64,000 bases of DNA from Desulforamulus aeronauticus DSM 10349 (GTDB lineage: Bacteria; Bacillota; Desulfotomaculia; Desulfotomaculales; Desulfotomaculaceae). Under the pieces are notes generated by a model, which saw only the letters and a program-made list of their open reading frames with translations, made no database searches and was not told the DNA's origin. Shown here piece by piece: positions 53,378 through 61,507 of this stretch; positions within the stretch are counted from its first letter, which is position 1; the number at the start of each line of letters is the position of its first letter. The DNA lies in assembly GCF_900142375.1 (NCBI RefSeq), contig NZ_FRAR01000005.1, positions 125,552-189,551 of the forward strand. Direction: 5' to 3'. The position numbers and the translations under genes are program-made.

Positions 53378-54181
53378 TTGGAAGCACACTTTAATCTGGC
53401 AGCTTATACCTTACTGTATCTTACGGTAATTACGAGTTTGATTTTTTTATGGAAAAGTAATCTACTGCTCAAAAAGCTTTCCTTCTGGTTTGCTGCTCTT
53501 GCCTTTGTCAGCCTTACCCTGGCTCTTATTCAGAGAAGTATTGCCAGTGGTAGGCTACCCTTTGCCACCATGTATGAATTCACGTTCCTTTTTGCCTGGG
53601 GGATACTATTTTTCATCCTGTTATTAAAGATAAAATTTTCTTCTGAGGTATTAACCGCCATTGGAGCCTTAATGGCTATTATCATCATATCCTATGGCAG
53701 CACACTGCCCTCGGACATCCGGCCTTTAATGCCCGCATTACAAAGCATCTGGCTTGAGTTTCATGTGGTGACAGCTATCATAGCCTATGGAGCCTTTGGT
53801 TTATCCTGTTGCTTAGGCATACTGTACCTAATCAAGGAAAAAGCCGATAGCAAGGGATTGGGACAATCCCTGCCTCCTGTAACAAAGCTGGATAGCGTCA
53901 TGCACTGGTCTGTAGCCATCGGCTTTCCCTTTATGACGTTGGTACTCATAACTGGCGCTGTCTGGGCTGAGGAGGTTTGGGGTAGGTGGTGGAGTTGGGA
54001 TCCTAAAGAAACCTGGGCTCTCATTACCTGGCTCATTTATGCTGGTTACCTGCATTCCAGGAAGACCTATGGTTGGCAGGGCAGAAAGGCCGCCATTATG
54101 GCCATTGTTGGTTTCATTGTTGTTTTATTTACCTTATTTGGTGTATCCTTGTTGCTCCCTGGGGCTCATAGCTATGTCTAG
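53378..54181 (+). CDS. ccsA: CcsA-type cytochrome c haem lyase
   Basis: A protein of 267 residues with about eight helices and the CcsA/CcmF tryptophan-rich signature WAEEVWGRWWSWDPKETWALITWLIY in outline (about residues 197-222). A family histidine is visible in LEFHVVTAIIAYGAFG. It is the haem-handling half of the system II ligase with ResB. It starts at TTG 53378, directly after the resB stop, with GAGGTGGT upstream. A very long hairpin follows the stop. Confidence 0.88.
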   Translation: MEAHFNLAAYTLLYLTVITSLIFLWKSNLLLKKLSFWFAALAFVSLTLALIQRSIASGRLPFATMYEFTFLFAWGILFFILLLKIKFSSEVLTAIGALMAIIIISYGSTLPSDIRPLMPALQSIWLEFHVVTAIIAYGAFGLSCCLGILYLIKEKADSKGLGQSLPPVTKLDSVMHWSVAIGFPFMTLVLITGAVWAEEVWGRWWSWDPKETWALITWLIYAGYLHSRKTYGWQGRKAAIMAIVGFIVVLFTLFGVSLLLPGAHSYV

Positions 54182-54238
54182 TAGACTAAAGAAAACAGCC
54201 GTTGACAGATTACGTCAACGGCTGTTTTCTTTAGTCTA
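54182..54238. terminator. Long bidirectional terminator
   Basis: A perfect 25-bp inverted repeat beginning TAGACTAAAGAAAACAGCC with a 7-base loop. Its right arm contains the stop codon of the convergent deacetylase gene. Confidence 0.88.
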
Positions 54239-54977
54239 TCGTTCCGGGACCCATTTTTAACAGTTCTGAAACGGTAACAAGTTGGTAGCCTTGCTGTTTT
54301 AATCCCTCTAACACCTTTGGCAGGGCATCCGGTGTCTGCAGGCAGGTGTCGCTGGCATGCATCAGAATGATATCTCCGGGCTCGATCTTTTTTAAAACGC
54401 GGTCAATAATAGTTTGCACGCCGGGGTTTTTCCAATCTAAGGAATCGGTACTCCATTGAATTACCTTGTAGTTTAATTCCTCAGCCGTGGTTAGTACCAT
54501 GTCGTTCCAATCACCGTTGGGGGTACGAATTAAAAGAGGTTCCACCCCGGTAACTTCTTTAATTTTTCCGTGGGCTGTCAGGATATTTTTCTTGACTGTT
54601 TCCTTTGGATATTCACTAAGATTGACGTGCTCTTCACCGTGGCTGGCAATTTCATGGCCCTCGGCGACGATTCGTTTAGGAAACTCCGGGTGTTTCACAG
54701 CCCAGGGGCCGGAAACGAAAAAGGTACTTTTAATGTTATGCTCCTTTAGAGTATCTAACACCGGACCGGGGACTTTGGTACCCCAACTGATATCGAAGGT
54801 TAAGGCTGCCACTTTTTTATCCGTCTTAACTTTATAAATGGCGTATTTTTTAGCCGTTGTGGTTACTGCCTGCTGTTGATAAATAAGGGCAGAGAAGATT
54901 AAAGCACAGAGCACTATGGTGGATACCAAAATAAGTTGTTTTTTAAATTTTCGATAATCAAAAATATAAACTTTCAA
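54231..54977 (-). CDS. PdaB-like polysaccharide deacetylase
   Basis: A protein of 248 residues. An N-terminal anchor (LILVSTIVLCALIFSALIY) precedes a NodB-type carbohydrate esterase 4 domain. It begins AALTFDISWGTKVPG, has HEIASHGEEHVNLSEY as metal-binding H-x3-H, then RTPNGDWND and DIILMHASD. The FDISWG form is that of PdaB, a sporulation deacetylase. I chose the TTG at 54977 behind GGAGGTGTATAG; the GTG at 54986 lies inside that site. Its stop lies within the terminator shared with ccsA. Confidence 0.87.
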   Translation of the reverse strand: MKVYIFDYRKFKKQLILVSTIVLCALIFSALIYQQQAVTTTAKKYAIYKVKTDKKVAALTFDISWGTKVPGPVLDTLKEHNIKSTFFVSGPWAVKHPEFPKRIVAEGHEIASHGEEHVNLSEYPKETVKKNILTAHGKIKEVTGVEPLLIRTPNGDWNDMVLTTAEELNYKVIQWSTDSLDWKNPGVQTIIDRVLKKIEPGDIILMHASDTCLQTPDALPKVLEGLKQQGYQLVTVSELLKMGPGTID

Positions 54978-55148
54978 TCTATACACCTCCGTCTTATAAG
55001 TATTTTGCGTTGCTCAAATATATGAGTAATTTTTGGTAACAATTAGCCAATTTATTAAATATTTTCCAAAGACCTAAAAAATTCTAATTGTTTCCTGTTA
55101 TTCAATAGGGTACTTAGTGAAAAAATACTTGCGGAAGGAGGCAACATA

Positions 55149-56318
55149 ATGAAATCGGCCTTAAGAATAGTTTTTGTTTTATTTAGCCTGATTCTTCTAC
55201 TACCCACAGAGGGTAGAGCCGCTCCGGCAGCTGATGGTAAGCCACCGAAGGTTACAGCCTCGGCTGCTTGTTTAATGGATGTGTCCAGTGGACAAATTTA
55301 CTATCAAAAAGAGGGAGATAAAAGAAGAGAACCGGCTAGTTTAACAAAGATCATGACAGGAATTTTAGCCATTGAAAAGGGTAATTTAAAGGATATTGTC
55401 ACTGTGAAAAAAAGAGCTGCTGCTGTTTCGATGGGCCAGGACATTGGACTTAACACCGGAGATCGTTTATATTTGGAAGATTTATTAAAGGCGGCACTTA
55501 TGTATTCTGCTAATGATTCCACGGTAGCCATTGGGGAACATATTGCTGGTAATCACGACGACTTTGTTAAAATGATGAATAATAAGGCTCGGGAATTGGG
55601 TATGAAGAATACCCAGTTTGCCAATACGAATGGTTTTCATCACCCTAATCACTATACTACCGCCAATGATCTAGCTATTCTCACGTCTTATGCCTTAAAA
55701 AATAAGACCTTTGCTCGATTTGTAGCCACCAAAGAGGCTACCATAACCTGGCAACCTAGGGTCCAGACGAAAATCGAAACCGCCCAGGATACACAGAAAG
55801 AACCCCTTAAGCAACGACTCTTGCAAAATACCAACCGGCTTCTAGATTCGGATTTCGAAGGTATTAATGGGGTAAAGACCGGAACCACTGCTCGGGCAGG
55901 TAATTGCTTAATTGCTTCTGCAACCCAGGGAAGTAGGCAGTTAGTAGCAGTCATCCTGAACAGTGATAACCGTTGGAGCGATGCCACAAATTTGCTTGAA
56001 TATGGATTTAATGAAGTGAAACCTGTGGTATTGGCGGAAAAGGATGAAGTAATAGCAGAATTAAAGGTGGCGGAAGGTGTAGAGCAAAAGGTAACCTTAG
56101 TTGCAGCTAAAAAGCTAGAGATATATCTACCCGTGATTCAAGTGGAAAAAATCCAGCGTAAAATCAATTTATATCCAACACCCAACGCACCAGTGAAACA
56201 AGGTCATAAACTGGGAACCGTCACCTACTTAGTGGAAGGAAAGGAAATTGCTACGGTAGATTTGGTGGCAAATCAGGATATTAAAAGAATTTCGTGGTTT
56301 AAGAGGCTATTTAATTAA
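55149..56318 (+). CDS. D-alanyl-D-alanine carboxypeptidase (DacF-like)
   Basis: An exported protein of 389 residues. Signal peptide: LRIVFVLFSLILLLPTEGRA. The penicillin-binding triads are SLTK (about residue 64), SAND (about 119) and KTGTT (about 243), followed by the C-terminal PBP5 beta-domain and no clear amphipathic anchor. Such enzymes trim the terminal D-Ala of peptidoglycan; the DacF type is made in the forespore. The ribosome site is GGAAGGAGG. It is monocistronic with a terminator just after. Confidence 0.9.
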   Translation: MKSALRIVFVLFSLILLLPTEGRAAPAADGKPPKVTASAACLMDVSSGQIYYQKEGDKRREPASLTKIMTGILAIEKGNLKDIVTVKKRAAAVSMGQDIGLNTGDRLYLEDLLKAALMYSANDSTVAIGEHIAGNHDDFVKMMNNKARELGMKNTQFANTNGFHHPNHYTTANDLAILTSYALKNKTFARFVATKEATITWQPRVQTKIETAQDTQKEPLKQRLLQNTNRLLDSDFEGINGVKTGTTARAGNCLIASATQGSRQLVAVILNSDNRWSDATNLLEYGFNEVKPVVLAEKDEVIAELKVAEGVEQKVTLVAAKKLEIYLPVIQVEKIQRKINLYPTPNAPVKQGHKLGTVTYLVEGKEIATVDLVANQDIKRISWFKRLFN

Positions 56319-56333
56319 AAATCTATAGATTCC

Positions 56334-56380
56334 AATGACAAAAGCAGTACCTAAAGGCGGGTAAAGCTTTTGTCATTTTT
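56334..56380 (+). terminator. Terminator after the carboxypeptidase gene
   Basis: AATGACAAAAGC pairs with GCTTTTGTCATT, followed by TTTTT. Confidence 0.85.
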
Positions 56381-56467
56381 TAGTGAACTCACCCCCACCT
56401 TCGCCCTTTTTATCGCAAGCATGGAAAGCTTAGGAAGGGGATTTTTGGCGGGTAAGTTAAATTTTCC

Positions 56468-56496
56468 TTGACTTTTTATAATAAAACCAGCATAAT
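56468..56496 (+). promoter_or_regulatory. Promoter of tRNA-Val
   Basis: TTGACT (56468-56473), a 17-base spacer, then CATAAT (56491-56496), 25 bases before the tRNA. Confidence 0.75.
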
Positions 56497-56521
56497 ATAA
56501 CATGCACCGCAAGTAAATAAT

Positions 56522-56598
56522 GGGACGTTAGCTCAGATGGTTAGAGTGCTGCGTTGACATCGCAGAGGTCACTGGTTCGATTCCAGTACGTCCCACCA
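56522..56598 (+). tRNA. tRNA-Val (anticodon GAC)
   Basis: A complete cloverleaf. The acceptor stem GGGACGT pairs with ACGTCCC, discriminator A, and CCA is encoded. The anticodon stem CTGCG/CGCAG encloses loop TTGACAT with anticodon GAC. The T-arm contains GGTTCGATTCC. It is a single isolated tRNA with its own promoter and terminator. Confidence 0.97.
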
Positions 56599-56604
56599 GA
56601 AAAA

Positions 56605-56650
56605 ACATATCTTCCGCCGAGGGGAGATATGTCTTTTTTTATGGAAAACA
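56605..56650 (+). terminator. Terminator after tRNA-Val
   Basis: ACATATCT pairs with AGATATGT, followed by C and seven T. Confidence 0.85.
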
Positions 56651-56880
56651 GGTCTTTTGTTATATAACAGTTGCCCTTAGTAGCCTTTGCCAAAAACTCT
56701 GGGGGGTTACTTAAGAAAGAAATGTTTTTCACAAGGTAAAACTATTTTATATCAATTTTTTAAAATATAGTCAAGAGTATAAAGCTAAAAATATTATCGA
56801 AAATTTCAGAGCGTAGCAGAGAAGTTGCTTGTAAAATGATTATTCGTCTAAATTTGGTCTTATTCAGTGGTACATGTGGT

Positions 56881-56909
56881 TTTACTTTTTTTCCAAAGAG
56901 AGGTATGAT
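56881..56909 (+). promoter_or_regulatory. Promoter of the 26-residue ORF
   Basis: TTTACT (56881-56886), a 17-base spacer, then TATGAT (56904-56909). Confidence 0.6.
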
Positions 56910-56952
56910 TTATTCAAGATAAAAAATACCCCTCGGAAAGGAAGTGTAATAT

Positions 56953-57033
56953 ATGCGCAAATTATTCCAAGAATTTCTTGAATATGCAGATTATGCCTTT
57001 CATTATCTCTATGTTGAAAGAGAAGATAAATAA
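56953..57033 (+). CDS. Small protein of 26 residues, unknown
   Basis: A short ORF beginning MRKLFQEFLEYADYAF and ending in EREDK. It has an AAAGGAAG ribosome site at proper spacing, a good promoter 44 bases upstream and an intrinsic terminator two bases after the stop. The predicted peptide is one amphipathic aromatic-rich helix with an acidic/basic tail. I do not recognise it. The complete set of signals argues for a real small gene, or for a small RNA that happens to contain an ORF. Confidence 0.5.
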   Translation: MRKLFQEFLEYADYAFHYLYVEREDK

Positions 57034-57035
57034 AA

Positions 57036-57066
57036 AAACAACGCCAAACAAAGGCGTTGTTTTTTT
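57036..57066 (+). terminator. Terminator after the small ORF
   Basis: AACAACGCC pairs with GGCGTTGTT around AAACAAA, followed by a long T-run. Confidence 0.9.
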
Positions 57067-57154
57067 ATTTTGTCAATATATAAATGAACTTTTTATCTGT
57101 TTTTTGCAAGATTTTTTGCTTTTTTGGCTAATCGGCTACCAGGGGCTATAGCCT

Positions 57155-57183
57155 TTGACAGAATGGCCTGCCGACAGTAAACT
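57155..57183 (+). promoter_or_regulatory. Promoter of dsdA
   Basis: A consensus TTGACA (57155-57160), 17-base spacer and TAAACT (57178-57183), about 60 bases before the start. Confidence 0.65.
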
Positions 57184-57242
57184 TTATTTTGAAATATTCA
57201 ATATATTGTTATAAGTAAAATTGTGCAGAAGGGGTCGATTTG

Positions 57243-58619
57243 GTGAGCGATAGAAAACTAAGTGAAAAAACGATAGCGGCATTAAAACAGGATTTCCCAT
57301 TAATGAGCAAACTGATGGCAACCGAAGAGATTTTATGGATAAATTCGAAGTACGAAAAATATGAGGACGCGATGCAAAAGATTTCCTTGACGGAAGTAGA
57401 TGCCAGAGATGCAGAAGACAGGTTGAGACGGTTTGCGCCTTTCCTGGCAAAAGCCTTTCCTGAAACCCAGGCCAGCAACGGAATCATCGAATCTCCCCTG
57501 TTTTGCATTGAGAATATGAAATACAGGCTGGAAAGCATATTTGCGCAGGAAATCAAAGGAGAATTCTATTTAAAGGCGGACAGCCATCTGGCTGTTTCAG
57601 GTTCCATCAAAGCAAGGGGCGGAATATACGAGGTGCTCAAGCACGCAGAGGAGCTGGCAATTAAAAATCATATGCTGGCGGAAACCGATGATTATTCCAT
57701 CCTTAACAGCGATGCATTCAGAACATTTTTCTCCAACTACTCTATCTCTGTGGGCTCTACCGGAAATCTTGGCCTCAGCATAGGGATCATCAGCGCAAAA
57801 CTCGGATTTTGTGTCTACGTTCACATGTCGGCCGATGCAAAGCAGTGGAAGAAGGATCTTCTTAGAAGCCGCGGAGTCGTCGTCGTAGAATATGCTTCTG
57901 ATTACAGCATTGCGGTGGAGCAGGGACGAAAGCAATCCGAATCGGACCCGAATAATTACTTTATCGACGATGAAAATTCCAGGGACTTGTTTTTAGGGTA
58001 TTCCGTAGCCGCCTTCAGGCTGAAAAAGCAGTTGGTAGAAATGGGTGTCACCGTAGATGAGGAACATCCGCTATTCGTTTATCTTCCATGCGGAGTAGGC
58101 GGTGCGCCGGGTGGCATCACATTCGGATTAAAACTAATGTTTCAGGACCATGTGCATTGCTTCTTTGCCGAGCCAACTCATTCCGCTGGCATGCTGTTGG
58201 GCTTAATGACAGGAATGCATAATGAAATATGCGTCCAGGATCTGGGAATTGACAATATTACCGATGCCGATGGCCTGGCGGTGGGAAGACCTTCCGGCTT
58301 TGTCGGCAGGACATTGGAAAACCTGATCAGCGGAGTTTACACCGTGCAGGATGAGCAATTATATATCCTTCTCTGTACATTGGCGGACAGCGAAAAAATT
58401 TTCCTCGAGCCTTCCGCCTTGGCCGGACTGCCCGGAGTTGTCAAGCTTTTAAGTGAGGATGCAGGAAAAATGTATCTCGAGCAGCACCGTTTGACCGATA
58501 AGATGCATAACGCTTCTCATATTGCCTGGGCTACAGGGGGCAGCATGGTCAGCAGGGAAGAAATGGATTCCTATTACAAAAAAGGACTTGAATTGATGAA
58601 GGCGTTCAATGCAATTTAA
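57243..58619 (+). CDS. dsdA: D-serine ammonia-lyase
   Basis: A PLP enzyme of 458 residues converting D-serine to pyruvate and ammonia. The Schiff-base lysine is in [17 protein letters not shown] (Lys about residue 123), the phosphate loop is [13 protein letters not shown], and the C-terminal region has [12 protein letters not shown]. Length fits DsdA. Two adjacent starts are possible: TTG 57240 and GTG 57243, behind AAGGGG. No dsdC-like activator is adjacent. With the downstream glycine/alanine symporter and the D-aminoacylase elsewhere in the window, it suggests use of D-amino acids. Confidence 0.93.
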   Translation: MSDRKLSEKTIAALKQDFPLMSKLMATEEILWINSKYEKYEDAMQKISLTEVDARDAEDRLRRFAPFLAKAFPETQASNGIIESPLFCIENMKYRLESIFAQEIKGEFYLKADSHLAVSGSIKARGGIYEVLKHAEELAIKNHMLAETDDYSILNSDAFRTFFSNYSISVGSTGNLGLSIGIISAKLGFCVYVHMSADAKQWKKDLLRSRGVVVVEYASDYSIAVEQGRKQSESDPNNYFIDDENSRDLFLGYSVAAFRLKKQLVEMGVTVDEEHPLFVYLPCGVGGAPGGITFGLKLMFQDHVHCFFAEPTHSAGMLLGLMTGMHNEICVQDLGIDNITDADGLAVGRPSGFVGRTLENLISGVYTVQDEQLYILLCTLADSEKIFLEPSALAGLPGVVKLLSEDAGKMYLEQHRLTDKMHNASHIAWATGGSMVSREEMDSYYKKGLELMKAFNAI

Positions 58620-58820
58620 CTAAATTTTGCCTATCCTAGCTTGAAACAGGGATTGGCCAGAGACTCTGATCTAAGCCCCTATTTTCAAGGCTTCAGACGG
58701 TCTTGGTTTTTGTAAGATCATGTTGTGAAATATCATTTTTTTAGCCTTGCAAATTTTTTTAATTACAATATCCATCTGGAATGGACAAATGTTTGAATAT
58801 ATAAACTTTAAACTAACATA

Positions 58821-58848
58821 TTGCACAATGTCTAAAAAGATGTACAAT
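58821..58848 (+). promoter_or_regulatory. Promoter of the glycine riboswitch transcript
   Basis: TTGCAC (58821-58826), 16-base spacer and TACAAT (58843-58848). Transcription would start near 58855, just ahead of the riboswitch. The stretch 58620-58820 shows nothing else I can name. Confidence 0.65.
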
Positions 58849-58879
58849 GATAATTGCACAATTTAATAAAGGATTGGAT

Positions 58880-59082
58880 GATGTTTGCGGGAGAGTGGCC
58901 CCACGGCCCACCGAAGGAGTAATACTCTCAGGTGCTTTTGTAGAAAGACGAAGTTACGCTAAGTCTTTGCTGAATAAAGTGGAACCGCAAGCGGACAGGA
59001 CTCTGGAGAGACCCGTTTTTAGGGCGCCGAAGGGGCAATACAAATTGCTGTTAAATCTCTCAGGCAAAAGGACAGAGGAGGA
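58880..59082 (+). promoter_or_regulatory. Tandem glycine riboswitch
   Basis: Two successive glycine aptamers. The first has GGGAGAGTGGCC, CACCGAAGGAGTAA and ACTCTCAGG; the second has TGGAGAGACCC, GCGCCGAAGGGGCAA and ATCTCTCAGGCAAAAGGACAG. These conserved blocks are diagnostic. A terminator hairpin and the symporter gene follow, so glycine most likely controls read-through into the transporter. Confidence 0.93.
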
Positions 59083-59150
59083 TTATGGGTCTAATATAGG
59101 TGTTTCTTGCACGGATGCTATATTTTTCCGATACTTCTTTTATGGTCATT

Positions 59151-59183
59151 AGAGTCAAATCATTTGGTTTGGCTCTTTTTTAT
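59151..59183 (+). terminator. Riboswitch-associated terminator
   Basis: AGAGTCAAA pairs with TTTGGCTCT (one G-T pair), followed by six T. It lies between the aptamers and the symporter start, the position of an expression platform. Confidence 0.8.
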
Positions 59184-59214
59184 TTTATTTACGTACAGAG
59201 AGGAAGCGAATGGA

Positions 59215-60588
59215 ATGGATTACATTACGTTTTTGGATCAATTGGACAGTTTGATATGGGGACCACCATTATTATTTTTGTTGGTGGGAACGGGGATTTT
59301 GTTAACTTTACGGCTGAAACTACTGCAGGTGATCCGTCTGCCAATGGCTTTAAAGTTAATATTTACGGCCAAGAATAATGGCTCTGGTGATGTAAGTAGT
59401 TTTGGAGCTTTGTGTACCGCTCTGGCGGCCACAGTAGGGACTGGTAACATCGTGGGTGTGGCTACAGCGGTGAAGGCTGGGGGACCCGGGGCAATCTTTT
59501 GGATGTGGGTGGCCGCTTTCTTTGGCATGGCCACTAAATATGCAGAAGGTTTGTTAGCCGTTAAATACCGCTCTGTCGATGCCAATGGCCAGATTTCCGG
59601 GGGACCCATGTACTATATTGAGCGGGGGTTGGGGAAAAAATATCGCCCTCTGGCCATCATGTTTGCTGTCAGCGGTGTGCTGGTTGCCTTCTTTGGTATT
59701 GGGACCTTCGCCCAGGTTAATTCGATTGTGGATTCTTGTAAATTAACCCTGGGTACCCCGGCTTATGTCACAGCCATTGTAATTACCGTATTGGTTGCTT
59801 TGGTCACCCTAGGTGGGTTGCAGAGTATTGCCAGGGTATCCTCCAAAATCGTTCCCTTTATGGCCCTCTTCTATTTGCTAGCCTGTGGTTATGTCTTAGT
59901 TAAATTTGCTGATCAGCTACCCGGGGCTATAGAGCTAGTTATTAGTAGCGCCTTTTCCGGCACCGCTGCTGCGGGTGGTTTTTTAGGTGCCACTGTCATG
60001 ATGGCCATTCGGAACGGGGTGGCCCGTGGGGTATTTTCTAATGAATCTGGTTTGGGCAGTGCACCCATTGCTGCTGCAGCAGCTAAAACCAAATGGCCTG
60101 CAGAACAAGGACTTATTTCTATGACGGGCACCTTTATTGATACCATTATTATCTGTACTCTGACTGGGTTAGCGCTGGTGGTTACCGGGGTCTGGGCAGG
60201 GGATGCCAAAGGGGCTGCCATGACCCAGGAAGCATTTGCTGCAGCATTGCCAGGCATTGGTCCGCTGATTTTAACGGTGGGTATTGTGTTATTTGCCTTT
60301 ACCACCATCTTGGGGTGGAATTATTACGGAGAGCGTTGCTGTGAGTATCTTTTGGGTGTTAAAGGTATTATGCCCTATCGCATCATCTTCATTGGTTTAG
60401 TAGCAGCCGGTGCCTTTGTGAAACTGGAAGCCATCTGGTTGCTGGCGGACATCGTCAACGGCTTGATGGCGATACCAAACCTTATCGCGTTGCTAGGACT
60501 TTCCGGTGTGGTGGTGTTGGAAACCAAGCGATATCTGGAACATATAGCTAAGGGTGCAGATTCACCTGACAATAAAAAGGTAGCATAA
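59215..60588 (+). CDS. Sodium:alanine/glycine symporter (AgcS family)
   Basis: A membrane protein of 457 residues with about 11 helices. Family motifs include FGALCTALAATVGTGNIVGVATAV (about residues 60-83), GPGAIFWMWVAAFFGMATKYAE, GGPMYYIERGL and GVARGVFSNESGLGSAPIAAAAA. These define the AGCS sodium:alanine symporters, some of which carry glycine. I chose the ATG at 59215 behind AGGAAG; the longer ORF from 59107 would read through the riboswitch terminator. Control by a glycine riboswitch makes glycine a likely substrate. Confidence 0.93.
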   Translation: MDYITFLDQLDSLIWGPPLLFLLVGTGILLTLRLKLLQVIRLPMALKLIFTAKNNGSGDVSSFGALCTALAATVGTGNIVGVATAVKAGGPGAIFWMWVAAFFGMATKYAEGLLAVKYRSVDANGQISGGPMYYIERGLGKKYRPLAIMFAVSGVLVAFFGIGTFAQVNSIVDSCKLTLGTPAYVTAIVITVLVALVTLGGLQSIARVSSKIVPFMALFYLLACGYVLVKFADQLPGAIELVISSAFSGTAAAGGFLGATVMMAIRNGVARGVFSNESGLGSAPIAAAAAKTKWPAEQGLISMTGTFIDTIIICTLTGLALVVTGVWAGDAKGAAMTQEAFAAALPGIGPLILTVGIVLFAFTTILGWNYYGERCCEYLLGVKGIMPYRIIFIGLVAAGAFVKLEAIWLLADIVNGLMAIPNLIALLGLSGVVVLETKRYLEHIAKGADSPDNKKVA

Positions 60589-60589
60589 A

Positions 60590-60625
60590 ATCCCCAAAAA
60601 CACCCTGTGGGGTGTTTTTGGGGAT
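60590..60625 (+). terminator. Terminator after the symporter gene
   Basis: A perfect 16-bp stem ATCCCCAAAAACACCC with loop TGTG. Confidence 0.88.
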
Positions 60626-60626
60626 C

Positions 60627-60680
60627 AATCAGAAAGTATCAAAACTTTCAATTTACAGAAGGGCAAACTAAGGGATTAAT
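60627..60680 (+). repeat. Dispersed repeat, copy D
   Basis: AATCAGAAAGTATCAAAACTTTC, broken here as AATCAGAAAG and TATCAAAAC, then AGAAGGGCAAACTAAGGG. It lacks the right-end stem. Confidence 0.55.
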
Positions 60681-60760
60681 AAAGTATAAATTTTAGGGGG
60701 ATACCTAAAAGTTCAAATAGTTTCCTAAATATGTACACACGGTACAAATTATCTGCAGCC

Positions 60761-60844
60761 TCAGCCGCCTTTGCCAAGCATTCTAAATACGATAAAAACG
60801 ATAATACCTAGGGCTAAAAAAGAACCAATACTGGTTAAGTCCAT
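60761..60844 (-). CDS. Small one-helix membrane protein (possible UGA extension)
   Basis: A 27-residue ORF: MDLTSIGSFLALGIIVFIVF followed by RMLGKGG. A near-ideal AAAGGAGGAG ribosome site lies eight bases ahead. It is one membrane helix with a basic Gly-rich end. The frame stops at UGA 60763-60761 but reads on as Gly-Cys-Arg before TAA at 60749. Similar clostridial micro-proteins often end in Gly/Cys-rich tails, so UGA might encode Sec in a U-G-C motif. The evidence is much weaker than for the DsbA-like gene. Confidence 0.55.
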   Translation of the reverse strand: MDLTSIGSFLALGIIVFIVFRMLGKGG

Positions 60845-60960
60845 AGGATCTCCTCCTTTCGTACCACAAGGTTTCGATATGCTTTCTAAAAAAACCTCTT
60901 TTCTATTTGTTCACTATTTGGCAAAATAGTAGTAAAACACAATGTCTAGAGGTGAAAAAA

Positions 60961-61041
60961 TTGAAAGTTGATATTAAATTTATTATTGGTATGGGATTTT
61001 TATTAATTGCAGCCTGTATTTATTTTACCAAGGTCGTATAA
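60961..61041 (+). CDS. Small one-helix membrane protein
   Basis: A 26-residue ORF starting at TTG 60961, six bases after GAGGTGA. The peptide is DIKFIIGMGFLLIAACIYF flanked by lysines, a single predicted membrane helix. It is divergent from the other micro-protein gene across a 116-base gap. I do not recognise a family. Confidence 0.5.
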   Translation: MKVDIKFIIGMGFLLIAACIYFTKVV

Positions 61042-61120
61042 CCCTACGTAAAGTAACCATGGCCTCATAATTTATAAACGAAATTTATAAACGAATTTCT
61101 AATTAAATAATCAAATCATT

Positions 61121-61156
61121 AAAACCGCCTGGTAATCGGATATTCCAGGCGGTTTC
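61121..61156. terminator. Terminator after the coiled-coil protein gene
   Basis: AAACCGCCTGG pairs with CCAGGCGGTTT. It lies just downstream of the minus-strand gene and can also serve the plus-strand micro-protein gene. Confidence 0.8.
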
Positions 61157-61161
61157 ATTGT

Positions 61162-61425
61162 TTAGATGTTATTTTTTCTTGAATTAACCATTCTGAAACC
61201 AATAATAGATTTTAAATCGTTAACTACCGGGGTAATTTGTTCGGACAGAGTTTCTAATTTTACTAATAATTGTTGAATCATTTCGATTTTCATTTCTGCC
61301 TTTTTAATGGTGGCTTTGGCATCCCAGCGCATAAAAAAATTAGATTGAAGCCCGTAAATATGCTGACGTAACTCTTTAATCGCACGTTCCGATTCAAGCC
61401 TTATTTCTTCGATTTCTTTAAGCAT
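61162..61425 (-). CDS. Small coiled-coil protein, unknown
   Basis: A protein of 87 residues, almost all charged helix: MLKEIEEIRLESERAIKEL, then AEMKIEMIQQLLVKLETL and a basic end. Heptad-like spacing of Leu/Ile indicates coiled coil. I chose the ATG at 61425 over a GTG at 61434 that lies in the ribosome region. No family is recognised; the terminator after it and the ribosome signal suggest it is real. Confidence 0.6.
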   Translation of the reverse strand: MLKEIEEIRLESERAIKELRQHIYGLQSNFFMRWDAKATIKKAEMKIEMIQQLLVKLETLSEQITPVVNDLKSIIGFRMVNSRKNNI

Positions 61426-61507
61426 CAGAAGCACCTACCTTTTTTTCCATACTATTAGCCAATCCTAAAAATGGTGCTTTTACCAGGTATAAAAGATAAA
61501 ATCTTGT

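Noticed and set aside
56541-56732. Minus-strand ORF across the tRNA-Val gene
   Set aside because: It overlaps a complete tRNA and its terminator; no protein family is recognisable.
58847-59152. ORF overlapping the glycine riboswitch
   Set aside because: The bases are explained by two conserved aptamers; the frame has no ribosome site.
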